From NCBI GenBank assembly GCA_034670405.1, contig JAXDDX010000001.1, forward strand, positions 11,923,501 to 11,987,500: a stretch of 64,000 bases of DNA. Reading direction: 5' to 3'. Source of the DNA: Hoplostethus atlanticus (Eukaryota; Chordata; Actinopteri; Trachichthyiformes; Trachichthyidae). Below, one piece after another: positions 1 through 17,846 of the stretch (the stretch's first letter is position 1; each line of letters begins with the position of its first letter). The notes beneath the pieces were generated by a model. That model ran no database searches. It was not told the DNA's origin and saw only the letters and a list, made by a program, of their open reading frames with translations. A program made the translations under genes and the position numbers.

Positions 1-2273
1 CTAAGAGACTAGGGCAGAGTATTCGCCTATTTCTCCGATGGCAAGAAGACGACTGATGAATTTAGAGGTCTTCGGTGTCTGATGAGCCTCATGCCTCCTC
101 TAACTGGCAGCCCTTTGTGTGGAGGTCAGCTGGCCTTTTCATCTCCGCCTCTGCCTCCACCATCTTGCCCTGCCTGACAAGCTGAGAGGATGACCCAGTA
201 GGGAAAAGGTCACTCGGACTCCAGCCTGCTGGTTTATGCACTCACACACAGATCCTCATTGATACATGCACAAACTATCTGTTTGTGGAGGAGCAATTGT
301 TTATTAATAGAGTTTTACTTAAGATTCTCTTTGAGCAAAGTGATGTTTTGCACAATCCTGTCTTGTTATTTTCTGCATCTTCCTCCCCCAGAGGAGGAAT
401 CCTATGGATAATTATCATGGCTAGTCATATGAGTCTAATCATCATCCACTTCCTCTAATTAAAGGATTGATAGATGAATGAATTGAAAGACCTTTCTAGA
501 TTTTCCTCACCGTCTTGCGTTGCATTCGTCAGAGAATAGAATAGTGATTCCTCAGCTGCCTGTCAACACTTATGTTTGGATACCATTTAGGAGGATGATG
601 TCATTGGAGAGCAGTGGAAGGGGGCGGTGGGCTACAGAGGCTCCAGGATGGGTCTTGGTCTCTCAGTATTGGACTATGATACCTCCCTGGAGAGGTTCTC
701 CTTACCATCATCGCTCCATTAAAAATCTATTATCCCTGCAGTGGGCTTGTGGCTCTGCCAGTATGGATCCTTTAACCAATTAAGCGCTTTAATGGAGAGC
801 AGAATGCATGTGGAGAAAGACGGCCATTCTTTTGCCCTCCTTCTTACAAAGTGTGTGTTCTTTGAGGTGATGGGAATGTTTTTCGGTTTAAAGTAGAGCC
901 TAATCTATGAAATCTTAGAGAAAATAAAGAAATGAAGGGGGGTCTTGACCCGAGTCATCAAGTGTTCTGAGGATACCCCAGCCATGCAGCCGGATTAGCA
1001 GGGAAAATATTGGCTTTGACAAGAGGGGGGGTTGGAGGTCTTTGATTCTTTTTGGTTTCCAGGTCGACCCCTCCCTCCTGCGGTTTGCTGTGCCCTTGGC
1101 GTATGGAAAGAGTCTCCCTCTCCCTCCCTCGCCCAGAGCCACCCTTCTCCCATCACCCCTCTCGCTGCTCTGTGCTCGCACCCTCAGTAAGCTGTCATGT
1201 AAGATTATCCTCTTGGTCCAGGCAGGGGCTCTAGGGTTTCAAAACGAACTGTTAATTTCCCAGGCTGGAGGTGGCGCGCTATAAATAACCCTAAACACAG
1301 ACATATAGTGCTCCTTGAGCAGAAGGGAGCAGCCATGCAGAGATTTTGTGGACCTGGGAATGGAGTAGGTCATGGGGTTGTAGACAACACTGCGGCTCTA
1401 GCCTGTCTCTGAGTCATATTGAACAGTGGTAGAAGGATTTCTCCTCTCTTCTCCTTTTTTGAACTGACTTGCCATCCTGGTGTTGGACTCACAACATGAA
1501 GCTATATTTTGAGGAAATCTTTTGTTTCATTTGCATCATCTCGGTGTGTGTGTGTATTTGGGAGTGTACAGGTGTGTGTATGCGCAAATGTGTACACGTG
1601 TTGTACTTCTGGCGCTAATTAGGACTCTAGTGGAGGCTCATGATGCCGTGACACTAATTACTGTACTATATGACAGTCAGGACAGAGCAGTGTATGTGTG
1701 GTGTGTGTGTGTATGGCACTGCTATAGGAACAGGACGGCCATCTGTGTACAGAACAGAGACACTTTGAGAAGGACTTCTTGTGCTGCGGCCCTGCGTGTG
1801 GCTAGATGGCGAGAAAATGTGTAAGAAAAAAAGACGGGGCTTGCACCGGAGATCATGATCCCCGCGTGGCTGCGTCCTCATCCCTAGCTGTGCAAACACC
1901 AGCTCGATGTGAGCCCCCACCGACAACAAGTGGCTCCGAGGAAACGGCAGCAACTCTCTATCAAAGATTAATTTGGCTATTCATCTCCATATGTATGTGT
2001 GGATTATTAATCAGCTGCCGACATGGCCTAGTTTGAGAGGAGATGGCACGGCTGTCTGTTTTGCTCCGAAGAGCAGGCTAAGGGGTGTGTTGCATTTGCG
2101 TATTGAGCTGTAAATTTGAGTCACTTGGCAGGAGTGCACGTTGAGATCCAGTTATTTAAGAGGCACACACACACCAAGCATGTCAACCTAGAGAGGTGTG
2201 TGTATGTCAGGAGTGCAGGAGTCAATCTGTTTCTTTTTTTATTCAAAACTCTTAAGTCTCTGTGTGGTCCTAA

Positions 2274-2318
2274 CCCCCCCCCCCCCCCCCCCCCCACCCC
2301 CACCCCCACCCCCACCCC
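2274..2318. repeat. C homopolymer followed by CCCCCA units
   Basis: About 22 consecutive C residues run into four CCCCCA/CCCCAC-type units. The complementary strand is a strong G-quadruplex candidate. The length of such a run is often wrong in assemblies. Confidence 0.9.
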
Positions 2319-2967
2319 TCAGTCAGATCACTAAGGGTGAGGTTAAGGATGGAGGGAAGCAGCACACCTTCACCTGTCAGCTTGGATCGGGAATAGCATT
2401 CGGATTGATCTCATCGTTAATCTCCATCTAACCAATGTTATGAAGCACACACACAGTCCCCCTGTTTTTAGTGGAATGGATCAAATGAAGCCCACCTTTC
2501 CTAATCCCAACCAGCCCCACCTCCAGGTCCTAACGTGAGTCCTCGCCCCGTCTCTAGCTTGTAGCCTGCAGTGTCTCTAGGCAGCGGAGGTGTCCGCCTG
2601 TGCCAGCGTCTGTGTCTGCCCTGCGTTGGTCTTCCCTCTGCACACAGCCACTGTTTATTTGGTTAGAGCAGGCTGTGAGGAGCGAGGCTAGCTCTGTGGC
2701 TCCGGCGCGGTCTCCGTGCTCCCCGCCAGGGCGAGCTGCACCGTGTACCAGGTTGATTTATTTACAGTGAGGAAAAAGGAAGCTAAATGTTTGGCCACAA
2801 GATGGAGGGGTCAGGGTAATTCCCTTCCTGTTGTGCTAGAGAATTATAGCAGTCAGGGCTTTTTTTTTTTACAAGGAGGCTACTGTTGACATTGGTGATG
2901 GTGTGGAGAGCTACCTGTTCCATTAAGGCAAGCAACAGCGTACTGGACCTGGGATTTGTTGCAGCGT

Positions 2968-3000
<33 letters not shown>

Positions 3001-3105
3001 ATAAGTGAGTGTGTCTTCTGTCAGCAAGTGAGCAACAAGTCTGCTTTTCCATCAATCATTAACCTCAGTGAACCTTCTGCACGTCAACAAGTCTGCTCCC
3101 TCATC

Positions 3106-3106
<1 letters not shown>

Positions 3107-3148
<42 letters not shown>
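3107..3148. repeat. (AC)n microsatellite
   Basis: About 20 uninterrupted AC units, then imperfect AAACAC units. Open frames through it on either strand are artefacts of the repeat. Confidence 0.95.
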
Positions 3149-3151
<3 letters not shown>

Positions 3152-6071
3152 CACAAACACAAACTGAGGCTCTGACAAGGTTGCATGCGGATTCTATTAA
3201 TACAACACCACACCCAGGGACAAATATAGGAGTTACTTGGAGTGTTTCTGTTGCTTTTGACTTCCTGCCACAGCGTTTGCCTTGCATGGGGAGTTTTCTC
3301 TGGATGCTCTGTGTATTGTGCTCACAGCAAACTGTCCAGAGGCCGTGTTGATGTCACCTGTTACTCCTCTCCTCAAGGAGAGGAACACTCCAGCTGTGTG
3401 TGTGTGTGTTTGTTTAAGCCTACGTGTGTGTGTGTGTCTCTGTGTGTTCCTGTGAGAGAGAGAAGGAGCACAAGAGAGAGGGTGTGCATGTGTTGCAGTG
3501 TTCCACTCGGGCCGGCCAAAGCGCTGATGTTCACCGCTGTTGAGTGTGAGAGAAGTTGGAGTAGCAGGACTGCACGGAGCTGCTCTCATTTTCGCTCTCG
3601 ATTTGGTCCTCATGTGAGGGATGAACCATCGGTGCCCTAAAGAATGTAAAAATGCCGTGCACATGAATTCACGCCGATCACGCACTATTGTGGGAAGGTG
3701 TTACAGGTTAGCTATTTCTATTTCTTTTAACCCACGTAGGAAGGAACACAGAATGCAATGAGACACTGCCGGGTGTGTCGAGATATTTAACCCTGTGTGA
3801 CCTTGTTTCACCCTATGCACCATGGCTCGTCTTCACAGGTCTGAAGGGAAAAGCAGATGGAGATAACAGGGCCACAAGGGAGAGGGAATGCAATCCTGTC
3901 ACTGATGTCATTACTGTATGTTGGTTATGTGATCTTGACGGTTGACGGTTAAAGCAGGGAGGCTGAGTTTACATCATCTTTATCATTTATAGTCAAAGGA
4001 TTTGAGAACCGTTCTGGCCACTGAGGCAGCAGCTTGGCTTGGCTGTTGGTCTGAGAGTGGACATTTTCATTTGTAAATCAAGGTGCTTGTGCTCTGAGTG
4101 GCGTCAGATAGATACGATGCTTGGAGTTGACTTTTGGATTACTGCTATGAAAGAGAAAGTGAAATTGAAGGCCATTGTATCATGGAAAGGTACAGGGATT
4201 CCCAGTGATTTTCCTCTGAACTCTGTCAGCAGCCGTGACATCACTGCGATGACTTCAGCTGATGGCTCATTGTCTTCGGTGTGATGTCAAACTGGAGCTG
4301 TAACCAAGTATTAGTATTAGTTTGTACTTGGTTTGATCTTGCAAAACCACGACAGTAGGTTCCTCTTTTTCTACCTCTGACTCATTGCGTGCTGTCATGT
4401 CTTATGGTGGACTAGGGGGATGTTATCGGGTCTCTATCAGGGTTTAGATTTGGTAACTTTGATAAATTGGCAATAAGCTGAGTCACACACATCCATGTTC
4501 ACCACAGTTGCCACTGTCTTTACCGGCAACACCCATATGACTCGTTCTCCGTTGACTCACCTCCTTTGGAATTTCACTGGCCAGCATTGAAGTGGTGGTG
4601 GTGATGTCAGGGTCAGTGCGTGCATGTGCGTGTGTGTGTGTGTTTGCTTGCATGTAGGCGCACATACACATGTGTATGATTCCAGCTGACTCCACACACT
4701 CAACACTGTGACAGCACAATCAAAACTAGCTTACTCTCCAAATGTGCTCCAGTTATCGAGCGTACTTGTCACACCAGTATGCATGTGTTCCACAGTAACT
4801 GAGTCGCTCTGGTCAAATCTGGATTACTTGCACTGTCATTCTTCATTCATTCATTGCTAATGTTTACCCCTCTCTGCTCCACCCGTCTGCTCTGCTGCTA
4901 TCTGCTGCTGTATCAATCAGTTAGTTTAGGTGTGGGTTTGCTATGCTTTAGCTGATTTATAGCTATATTCCAAAGATTCCTCACAGCTAAAGGGATTTAA
5001 GGCCGATTTACACAAATGGTTGCCTTGCTCTCCTAGCACAACAATGAATTCCAAATAAACATCCAGAGGTGTAAAACGTCTTCGTGCTGGCGCGATTACC
5101 CAATATTTATTGGATAACCAAGCATAACTTTTGCATGCACTTCCCCTTTGGAAATGTAGTTTGAATTTCAGCAGTTATCATAATGTTCTCAAATGCTTTC
5201 CACATACCCAGTAGGTCCAGAAATTCAAGTAACGTTAGTGTTTACCTGGAAAGCGTGTAAGCTTAGGCCTGAAATGTGAAATGGATATCGGTCCTGTTTT
5301 CTCAAGAGGCTGACATGTTTCTTTAATAATGTGCCTTGATTTATGGGCAGGACAGCCCTGTAATATTGACTGGGCCTATTAACTGGGTTCAGTGGGTCCA
5401 TAGGGGGCAACTGGAGAAACACCTGGAGTCATGAAATCCTCTTTTTAGGCCTCTTGTTCTGTTTCTCCTGGACCCCCTGTGGAAGGAACCTAGGTAAACC
5501 ACAAAGAAACACAGTTGATTTCGTAGCGGAGCGTTATTAGCCGCGTTGAATTGTTCCCTGTCTCCATTGCAGACGGGGAACATTGATGCAGATTCTTTTC
5601 AAGTTTTACTCATTTGGAAATTGTTGTGTTTGCTACGTTTCCCTGGCGTCGCTCGTAAATTCGGTGAGCAGCGATCATAATGGCACTATATATATATATA
5701 TATATATTTTTTTTTTTTTTCTTCAGGCTCTCAAATACTCTGCTCGCCTCGTGCTCTAGTGTAAGTGCACTGTGGGCTCGGAGGTAGGCATCAGTAATGT
5801 GAAGCCAGAGTGATGAGGATCAGTCTGCCAGTGTCATGCCCCTCTTTTCTTTTTTTTTCCTCCCTTCCCCTCCCTCTCCCTCTCTCATACACACTCTCGC
5901 TGCTCGCATTGAGCAGGAGAGGATTGGAACATTGAGTACCTTCAGCACATTTTTCACATTCCCCTCTGAGGGTCTCAACCTCAGTCCTCACTATACACAC
6001 ACACACACACACACATCACTAATGCTGTAACAGCTGTGTGGTCTGTACGACTGGCTATGGACAGTTTTCTT

Positions 6072-6107
6072 TGACAAGCCGAGCCCTTTTCAGAGCTCGG
6101 CTTGTCA
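6072..6107 (+). other. perfect 13-bp inverted repeat (hairpin) upstream of the hras start exon
   Basis: TGACAAGCCGAGC (6072-6084) is followed by a 10-nt spacer and its exact reverse complement GCTCGGCTTGTCA (6095-6107). The stem is GC-rich and ends 111 nt before the splice acceptor of the ATG exon. It is shorter than a usual pre-miRNA stem. It could be a structured intronic RNA element or a transposon remnant; function unknown. Confidence 0.8.
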
Positions 6108-6218
6108 GCGCTGTGGTTCCATCCAAGCTTGCCAGTGCGTATATCAGACAGTATTTGTTGTTGTTGTTGTTTTTGTCAGTGTGCTAACCTGCCCTCTTCT
6201 CTGCTCCCTTCTTTCCAG

Positions 6219-11108
<4,890 letters not shown>

Positions 11109-14100
11109 TGCAGGTAAGACATTTTTTTTATTTTGACAGGTTTCACTTTCATGTATCACAGCTACACGGTTAATGATCCACATTGGGCCTGTTATACTGG
11201 AACTTGTGTACATATCATTGTTGTCATGTGAAATCCTCAGAGCTCCTTCTGGTGATTTTCATGTTTTAACTTCACTTGAAAGATTACGTGGTTCTCTGTA
11301 GGTTGAGAAAATTCTATGAAGCCCTTTAAAACTCCAAACTGCATTGTGGTCAAGCCAAAAACAAGGCTGTTTTTTTAGTTCCTGACAAGTTGACATTTTG
11401 GAGATCTAGTCTGTAATTAATAATTTGGAACCGTTCAATTCAGTTTTTTTCCAGAACCAATAAAATGCCACTAACATCTGTTGCTCTCTTTCTCCCCTGT
11501 TTTCCTCCCAGCTCACTGTTGCAGGGTGAGGAGAGGTCTTACGGCGCATAGTGGCAGCATGGACTTGAAGCTTGAAAGATGAAACAACTCAAAGATGAAA
11601 CATTAACTTTTTAAAAAGAGGATGATCGAAGCAAACGCTCGCTAGGAAACCACCAGAGCTGACTGTACCATAGACCTTTAGGGAAAGGAGGATTTGGACC
11701 CTTTGCCTAAGTGGCTGGCTGTACTAGCCTGGTCCGGTCCTTCTTTTGGTTCCTGTCTGCCTGTGAGCAACACCACTAATGACTCCTGTCAACTCCAGTG
11801 TGGTCTCGCCGGGCAGCTCCACACGTTCCTGCTAACTTATTGTTTTCAGTCTCAACACTGGTCTTAAAGGGGGGTGTCACCAGCCCCCTCCCACCTTGAA
11901 AGCCTAATTCCACTCCCCCCTGCCTGCCCCCCCTGGAACTACAACTAACTGGATTGGACTGGACTGGACTGGAACGGACTGGACATTAGTTACCCCAAAA
12001 CACCTCATATAAATACCCCTGCCCACCCTACCCCGCCTGTTGCCTCCCCTCAAATGGCTGTGCAGTAACCTCATTATACCGGATACAGGGGGCGGAGTCT
12101 GACATGAGATTTGTTGTTGTTGTTTAACAGTTAGCCTAGCCGTGAAAAACCTTGTTTTATTTTACAGATGAATTGTTTTGCTATGGAACTTGTTTTTTTT
12201 TTTCTTCTGTGATTTGGAGGATTTGAAAGTGATCACTGAGCGCTGTAAGTGAGCAAGGATGTTTATTTCGGGTGACATGCGGTTGACATTTTTGGAAGTC
12301 CTTTGGGGGGGATTGATGGTGTTCTACGTTTAATGGAGAAAAAAAAAAAAAAATAGATGGACTAATTTTTCCAGAATGCAGCTGCCGACGCCCCTCACAG
12401 CCCCAGAGTTTTGTGTGCTAAGGGTTCTCTTTGTGGAATAATAATAGTAATGGCTAGTGTAGGTTCTGGTGCAATAGGATTGTTTTACTGTCTGATTTAA
12501 GCAAAAGGATTGGGAATAAACCGTCTCTCACGCCTACTTTATTTTCTTCTAGTTCTTTGGTCCAGGAAGGAGAGGTACAATACATGAAATTTGCCAAGGC
12601 TGAAATGGTTGCCTTCAGAATGTGAGGCACCTTCCCTGTACAGTCGTAACAGTGACACAAAATGACATCCATTGATTTCCTTCAATTTCATTTAGGTAAC
12701 TGTACGGTGTACAACTGTTACTTACTTTAAGGGGGGGTTTTACAGGCATTTGCAGAGTGCAGGTATCATTCCTCACTGATAATATAAGGCTCAGGAATTG
12801 GGGGTCCAAGAAGGTCTCATCTAGCGGTCCTGGAACTCAAGAGTAAGAATGTCACCAGTTATTTTCACAGTGTAACGCACAAGTCCTGCCTCAAGAGTAC
12901 GGGCGACCTGTCGGACAGTACTTTAGTTTTGCCACACACCAAACTATCCTCAAACTGCTCCTCTTTTATCTTCACAGTTGCCACCTCAGCTCATAAAAGG
13001 AACCATAACCAGTTAGGTGCTAATCCTGTCAGAACCATATTGATATTTGGGAACTGTTATGTATAATAGGTGATTGATATTTGGTTTGGGGGGGGGGGAG
13101 GGAGGGGGGTGCACTGCTTTGTTTCTCAATATTGACTAGCTTGTGCTCTCCCAAGATTTAACTGCATTCATTTGCTGCCTAAATGAAAAAGACTGCTCTG
13201 TGTTTATCTTGCCTTACCTGTTAGCTAGTTAGTACCTCGTGTATGCAGCGAAGTCTACCTGGGACAAATGTTTGGTGTTCTGTACGTTTCATTGTTATGT
13301 TTGATTGATATGTTGATGTTTGTGTGCAACTGAAGAAGTAGAGACGTGTGTTGAGGTTAGACTTGCACTGTACAGTATTTGATGTTAAATTAACCCAAGA
13401 CGGACGAACCAAGCCCCCGAAACACTAAAGACTTTTTTTTTTTTTTTTACAGCATGCATGTCTGAATGCGATTATTTTTCGTCTAAAGCGACTGAAATAC
13501 AAAAATGATGCGACGATGCTTTTGACAAGGCCCACTAGAAGACATTCTGTCCACCAGTTAATTCAGATGGTCTAAATTGTGAATACCCATTAAAATAATA
13601 CGAAGGTCAACCCCCTTTGAACTCTTTTTCTTTGGATAGTCCAATACATTGGGAAGTGTGATGTCAGTTACAAGAAACGTGTCTTTTATCAATTATCTTT
13701 AATGCTTTACAACATTTTGCCATCAGTTACAAATTACATCTTTCGGTATGTGCACGGTGAGTTTGCACAGTAGATAAATTGCAGAGGAAAGTCTCAACTT
13801 TTACCCTCTCCCAACACGCTGATCTCCAACTCTTGTCATGATAAAACAGGATTACACCTCTTGAAAAGAGAGTAGCTGACCTGGACCCTCCACCTAGAGC
13901 GTGTTCTAGCCTTGACCTCCCAGGCTGCCCTACTCAAACTACTCGGGCGCACTACCCTGCATAAAGTCTTCTGCTTATATAGGATGGAGAAATGGTCATG
14001 CAAGATAATGGATTGAGTCCCAGACACTACGGGCAGGTTTTGGCAATATTATTATAAGATGCAAACCTCAGAAAGACATCTCAGACCTCTTGTGTGTGAA

Positions 14101-14960
14101 AGGCTGTCGTCATCAGAAGACACCTGAATGTCTTGAAATACTCTTTCACGGCTGTCTCCTGAGGTTCAAGGGAAACATATTTTTTCATTTCAACTTGGTT
14201 GAGTTTGTACAGTTAACGTGAGGCTTATTCACTCACATAACACGGCTTACAGAAATATGTAGTTATTGTGTGGATGATAGTGGTCAGGTTGTCTTAATCA
14301 GTTAATTTGTTTGGCTTGGAGGGAGGGTATTAACTGTGAATGTGTTTATTGGATATTGTTTGATTTGCGCTGAGGAACTGTTTAACTTACTCAAGAAAAA
14401 GCCTTGTGTTGAAAAGAAAATACACAATATTGAAATGTGTGATTTCCCTATTCTCAAATGTGTACTTTTAGGGTTGATCTTTGGTTCTACCATTAGTTGT
14501 GTTTTATTTTTCACCCAATGTGCTTAACTTTTTCATGGAAAAAGGGTGTGGTGTTCTTAACATGTATTTACAGTCCTAGTATGCTTGTCCTTTCCCTGTG
14601 TCTATCTTTATACAGTACATCTGTGATAATGTCATAAAAATTCCACAAATCTATGCATTCAATTCCTATTGCATAAGAATATCAATGTCATGTCGCAGCA
14701 GGGATACTCAGCCAGCAAACCACAGGTGTACGTGTCTGAATAGCTGGCAAGCATGACAAAATATATGGACCATTGGGAGTTTTGCACAAGGATACAGTGG
14801 GCTTAAGGGCTTGTTTCTCCCTTGCAAACTGTGGAATGAGGGGTGTGGAAGGAATTTGTGAAAATGTCAACTGTTTAACTATTTAAGATGTATTTACTCT
14901 TCAACAATGTGGCAAATGTATAGCAGGACAGGAATAAAGTTGTCAAGATGAACCCGTTTC
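11109..14960 (+). other. hras: hras 3'UTR with an intron 5 nt after the stop
   Basis: The stop codon (11106-11108) is followed by ATGCA and a consensus donor (CAG|GTAAGA, exon end 11113). A pyrimidine-rich acceptor ends at 11511, so the final exon starts at 11512. Human HRAS also has a spliced 3'UTR just after its stop. The last exon probably runs to the AATAAA at 14933-14938, with an earlier alternative ATTAAA at 13589-13594. It contains (GGACT)n units near 11951-11984, a G-rich run at 13088-13109 and several A or T runs. No other gene is seen in it. Confidence 0.65.
14933..14938 (+). terminator. hras: probable hras polyadenylation signal (AATAAA)
   Basis: Canonical AATAAA followed by GTTGTC, about 3.4 kb into the last hras exon and before the promoter of the next gene. 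The use of this signal, rather than ATTAAA at 13589, is inferred. Confidence 0.55.
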
Positions 14961-16100
14961 TCTATTAACTTTCAGAATGCATGGCTCTCTTTCCAATTTG
15001 AGAAATGCTGCCATCTACAGGCAGGTTTGGTCTTTGTCAGTAGGAGGATGGGTAACAGACGGGGACAAATGGACCTTTTATTTATTATTTATATATTTTA
15101 TAAATACTTGATGAACTATTATGCAGCCATTATATAACTGATGAAATACATGTTTTTAAATTGGCTTCATTTGTATGCCATCAATACTGTCCAGATGAGA
15201 TAACACAACTTTGCCGTATCAGTATGAAACTTATGATTAATGTTTGCATTTGTTACTCATAAACTTAACTTCAATGTACTAACCACAGCGTGAGCAAGCA
15301 CGTGTACAGCTGCTGCATGAAAACAATTTGCTACAGGTGAAGTTATTACACTTCCGGGATAGAGGCTGTGGAAAAGTCACCGCAGAGAAAGTAGGTCAGA
15401 TTTGTTTGTTGTCACTTCCAAAAATTCAAAAGGAAGGTGGTCCTGTGCATGCCTGTGTGTGTGTGAGAAGGAAAAATATGATTAAGAGTGAAAGAGAGTA
15501 GATCAATAGTATGTTGTATGCTTGTTGTGTAAAGTGATGAGGTATACTATGAGCATATTACTGCTTTGTACTGGGATTTTATAGGGATACATAATAAAAA
15601 GTCAATATCAAATCTACAGTTAGACCGAGCTGGTTTTGAAGTTGTTGCACAATAGCCTATTCCACAGATAAATATATTGTTCCTCATAGAGTGTTAAATG
15701 TGTATTTTGAGAACAGATAATGCTGGGTGTGTTTATTTTATTAGCCGTAATTTTTCTGTTCTGAGTTTTCCTGGACAGATAATAATAATAAGAGAATTTA
15801 TATTTGTATAGCACTTTTCAAATACAAGTACCGAGCACTTTACAAAAAAGTAGATAAAATAAAAGAAGATAAAATCAATGTAAGCAAAGCAAGAGACATA
15901 TTTAAGAGACATAACAGTAAAGCAGCAGAGGGACGACTTCTATATGATTTATTTAAACAGGAGAGTTTGTCACTCATTAATCTGAATCATCTCAATCTTA
16001 TAAATATATTGTTTTATTGGGTCACCATGGCACACATGGCATGTTTGTTTAAGCTGTTTACTGCATTTTAGGGTTCGGCTTGACTTGCGTAATTGTGAGG
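14961..16100. other. hras-uev intergenic DNA
   Basis: No gene seen. It is AT-rich. At 15781-15850 there is an (ATA)n run followed by ATTTATATTTGTATAGCACTTTTCAAATAC and a CGAGCACTTTACA-like end. That resembles a dispersed repeat fragment common in fish genomes; its family is not identified. Confidence 0.5.
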
Positions 16101-16110
16101 CCGCTCTGTT

Positions 16111-16134
16111 ATTGGCCAAGAGGGGCGATAAAAG
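16111..16134 (+). promoter_or_regulatory. candidate core promoter of the UEV gene
   Basis: An inverted CCAAT box (ATTGGCC, 16111-16117) lies just before GATAAAAG (16127-16134), a TATA-like string, about 100 nt upstream of the start codon at 16233. Inferred from spacing only. Confidence 0.35.
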
Positions 16135-16232
16135 ATAAGTGGTTATCCATAAACCAAAGGAAGAAGAAATCAGTACAGACTTGGTTGAGTATTGGTGATA
16201 GACAGCATTTTCATCTCAGGTAAACCGTAATC

Positions 16233-17467
16233 ATGACGGACTATGATAGGGTGGATATGATTAAGAAAATGCTCCCCAAGGTAAGAATCACCATTTGAAG
16301 GAACTTTTTTTATGCTCTCTCTTCATCAAATATTAGCAACAACCATAAGACAGCCTACAGTACTTTTATTTCCACTTTTCTCAGTGTCTGATTGTTGTGT
16401 TTTTTTTATGAAGACATATCTTCACAGGAAACATGTGGCTCTTGAAATATATGTTGCATTGACCCACTACAAAAACCTCATGCCTATGATGGATGAATAT
16501 GGTAAGAAGCACCGCAGCAGCTCTGCTCTAATACTGATACTAGTTCACATATAGGGGGGTCATAACTTTGCCATTCAGCTATTTGAGCAACCAACTACTG
16601 TATGTGACATAACCAACACTGCCTATCTGTACAGTTTTGAACGACGGCACTGCAAAGTACTTGATGAGTCTATCAGGAACTGTTCCTGTCTTGTTTGAAG
16701 GTAACGATTATCGTGCATCTTACACTGTATGACCCTATTAATGGGTCTAGATTCAGATCAATTCAGAAGAAAGTAGGAAACAGAAAAGACTAAGAATCCA
16801 GTAGTATTCTAATCACATGTTTTTCTTATACAAGCCAACACCTTCAACATCCCAGTATGCCTGTGGCTCGAGGAAAGCTACCCCCAAACTGCTCCCATCT
16901 GCTTTGTCAAACCCACCAGAGAGATGATTATTCTTAGAGGAAAGCATGTCACTACCAATGGGGAAATCCTGCTGCCCTACCTGCAGGAGTGGGGGCAGGT
17001 GAGACAATTAAAGTTTAACATTATATTGTTGGGAGAGGACGGTGTAAGGTGAAACAGATAATGCCAATAGGGCAAAGGGCTGTCGCCACTGCCAGACTAT
17101 AAACAGATAAGCACTGAAGCATGAGCAAGCATTGCCGGTAAACACCTCTCACTTTTCAAAACACAATTTCATATTGAATTAAATTGTTAGATTCTATAAG
17201 AATTAAAGAACAGTGACTTGTTTTATAGCACTGACATTTACAACAGGGTCTATTTTAAAGCCTTACTGCCACGTTGCATTGCCTCAACTTTTCCTTTCCC
17301 TATCAGGCTGAGTGTGACCTGGTGAGTCTGCTTCAGTTAATGGTTGCCATGTTTGGAGAATTCCCCCCTGTATGTACACGACCTCATCCAGAGCCTGAAC
17401 AGGCCTCTTGTAAGTAACACTCAAACCAAAACATCTTCTGTCTGTCTGTCACTCACTGACTCACACA

Positions 17468-17516
<49 letters not shown>

Positions 17517-17846
17517 GGCAGATAGCAAGACTCCAAAGCAACATTGGTGCATGTGCCCCAGATAGAGGTGGATGTTGATAAGAGAGATCTATGACACAGA
17601 TCTAGGCCACACCTGCTTGACAGTAGGTCTGAAAATAAACAAAAAAAGAACCCTCTTGTCAGCCTGTTCATGATGGTGTTGTAAATGAAATCAGAAACTT
17701 ATTACGTAAGGGATGTGTTGGTTTTAGGTTCACTACAGTTCCACAGACAAGCAGAGGGGCCTTCGGAGACAGATGGAAATTCATACCTGTCTTTGACCCG
17801 AGACGATGGTCAACCTTTCCAGCAAGAAAATGAAACCAACTGTTAG
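16233..17846 (+). CDS. UEV-domain protein (TSG101/UEVLD-like) lacking the LDH domain
   Basis: Six coding exons: 16233-16280, 16414-16501, 16635-16700, 16835-16998, 17307-17409 and 17728-17846, all GT-AG, giving 195 codons. Residues 1-150 align throughout with the UEV domain of Tsg101 encoded next door. The second to fourth exons have the same lengths (88, 66 and 164 nt) and phases as in tsg101, so the two arose by tandem duplication. UEV domains are E2 variants without the catalytic cysteine that bind ubiquitin. The ubiquitin-contacting V-x-N-D of Tsg101 is kept (VLNDG). The two tyrosines of the Tsg101 PTAP pocket are Phe, and the vestigial active-site Tyr is Leu. In the human cluster the equivalent gene, UEVLD, continues into a lactate dehydrogenase-like domain of about 300 residues. 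Here a polar tail (SLQFHRQAEGPSE to QENETNC) ends at TAG and a poly(A) signal follows. Best called uevld-like; a separate tsg101 paralogue is possible. Confidence 0.85.
17469..17515. repeat. (CA)n microsatellite in the last UEV-gene intron
   Basis: About 23 CA units, some 60 nt after the donor of the fifth coding exon. Confidence 0.95.

Larger units (their letters stand above)
1..6218. other. non-coding DNA upstream of the first hras coding exon
   Basis: I find no convincing protein-coding gene here. Open frames are short and mostly run through simple repeats. It is either the 5' flank or the first intron of hras, because the ATG exon begins at a splice acceptor (6217-6218) and so needs an upstream non-coding exon. 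That exon cannot be placed from sequence alone. A GC-richer patch at about 2570-2750 and a TATA-like string at 1280-1287 are weak candidates. The region holds a C-run with CCCCCA units, several (TG/CA)n tracts, an (AT)n tract near 5690-5706 and a perfect hairpin at 6072-6107. Confidence 0.6.

Noticed and set aside
1280..1287. TATAAATA string with GC-rich upstream DNA and an ATG at 1335, as a promoter of an upstream gene or of hras
   Set aside because: The reading frame after that ATG is short, no donor or coding exon follows convincingly, and a single TATA-like string is common by chance.
2116..2431. Open frames with long Pro or Gly runs
   Set aside because: Produced by the C homopolymer and CCCCCA units.
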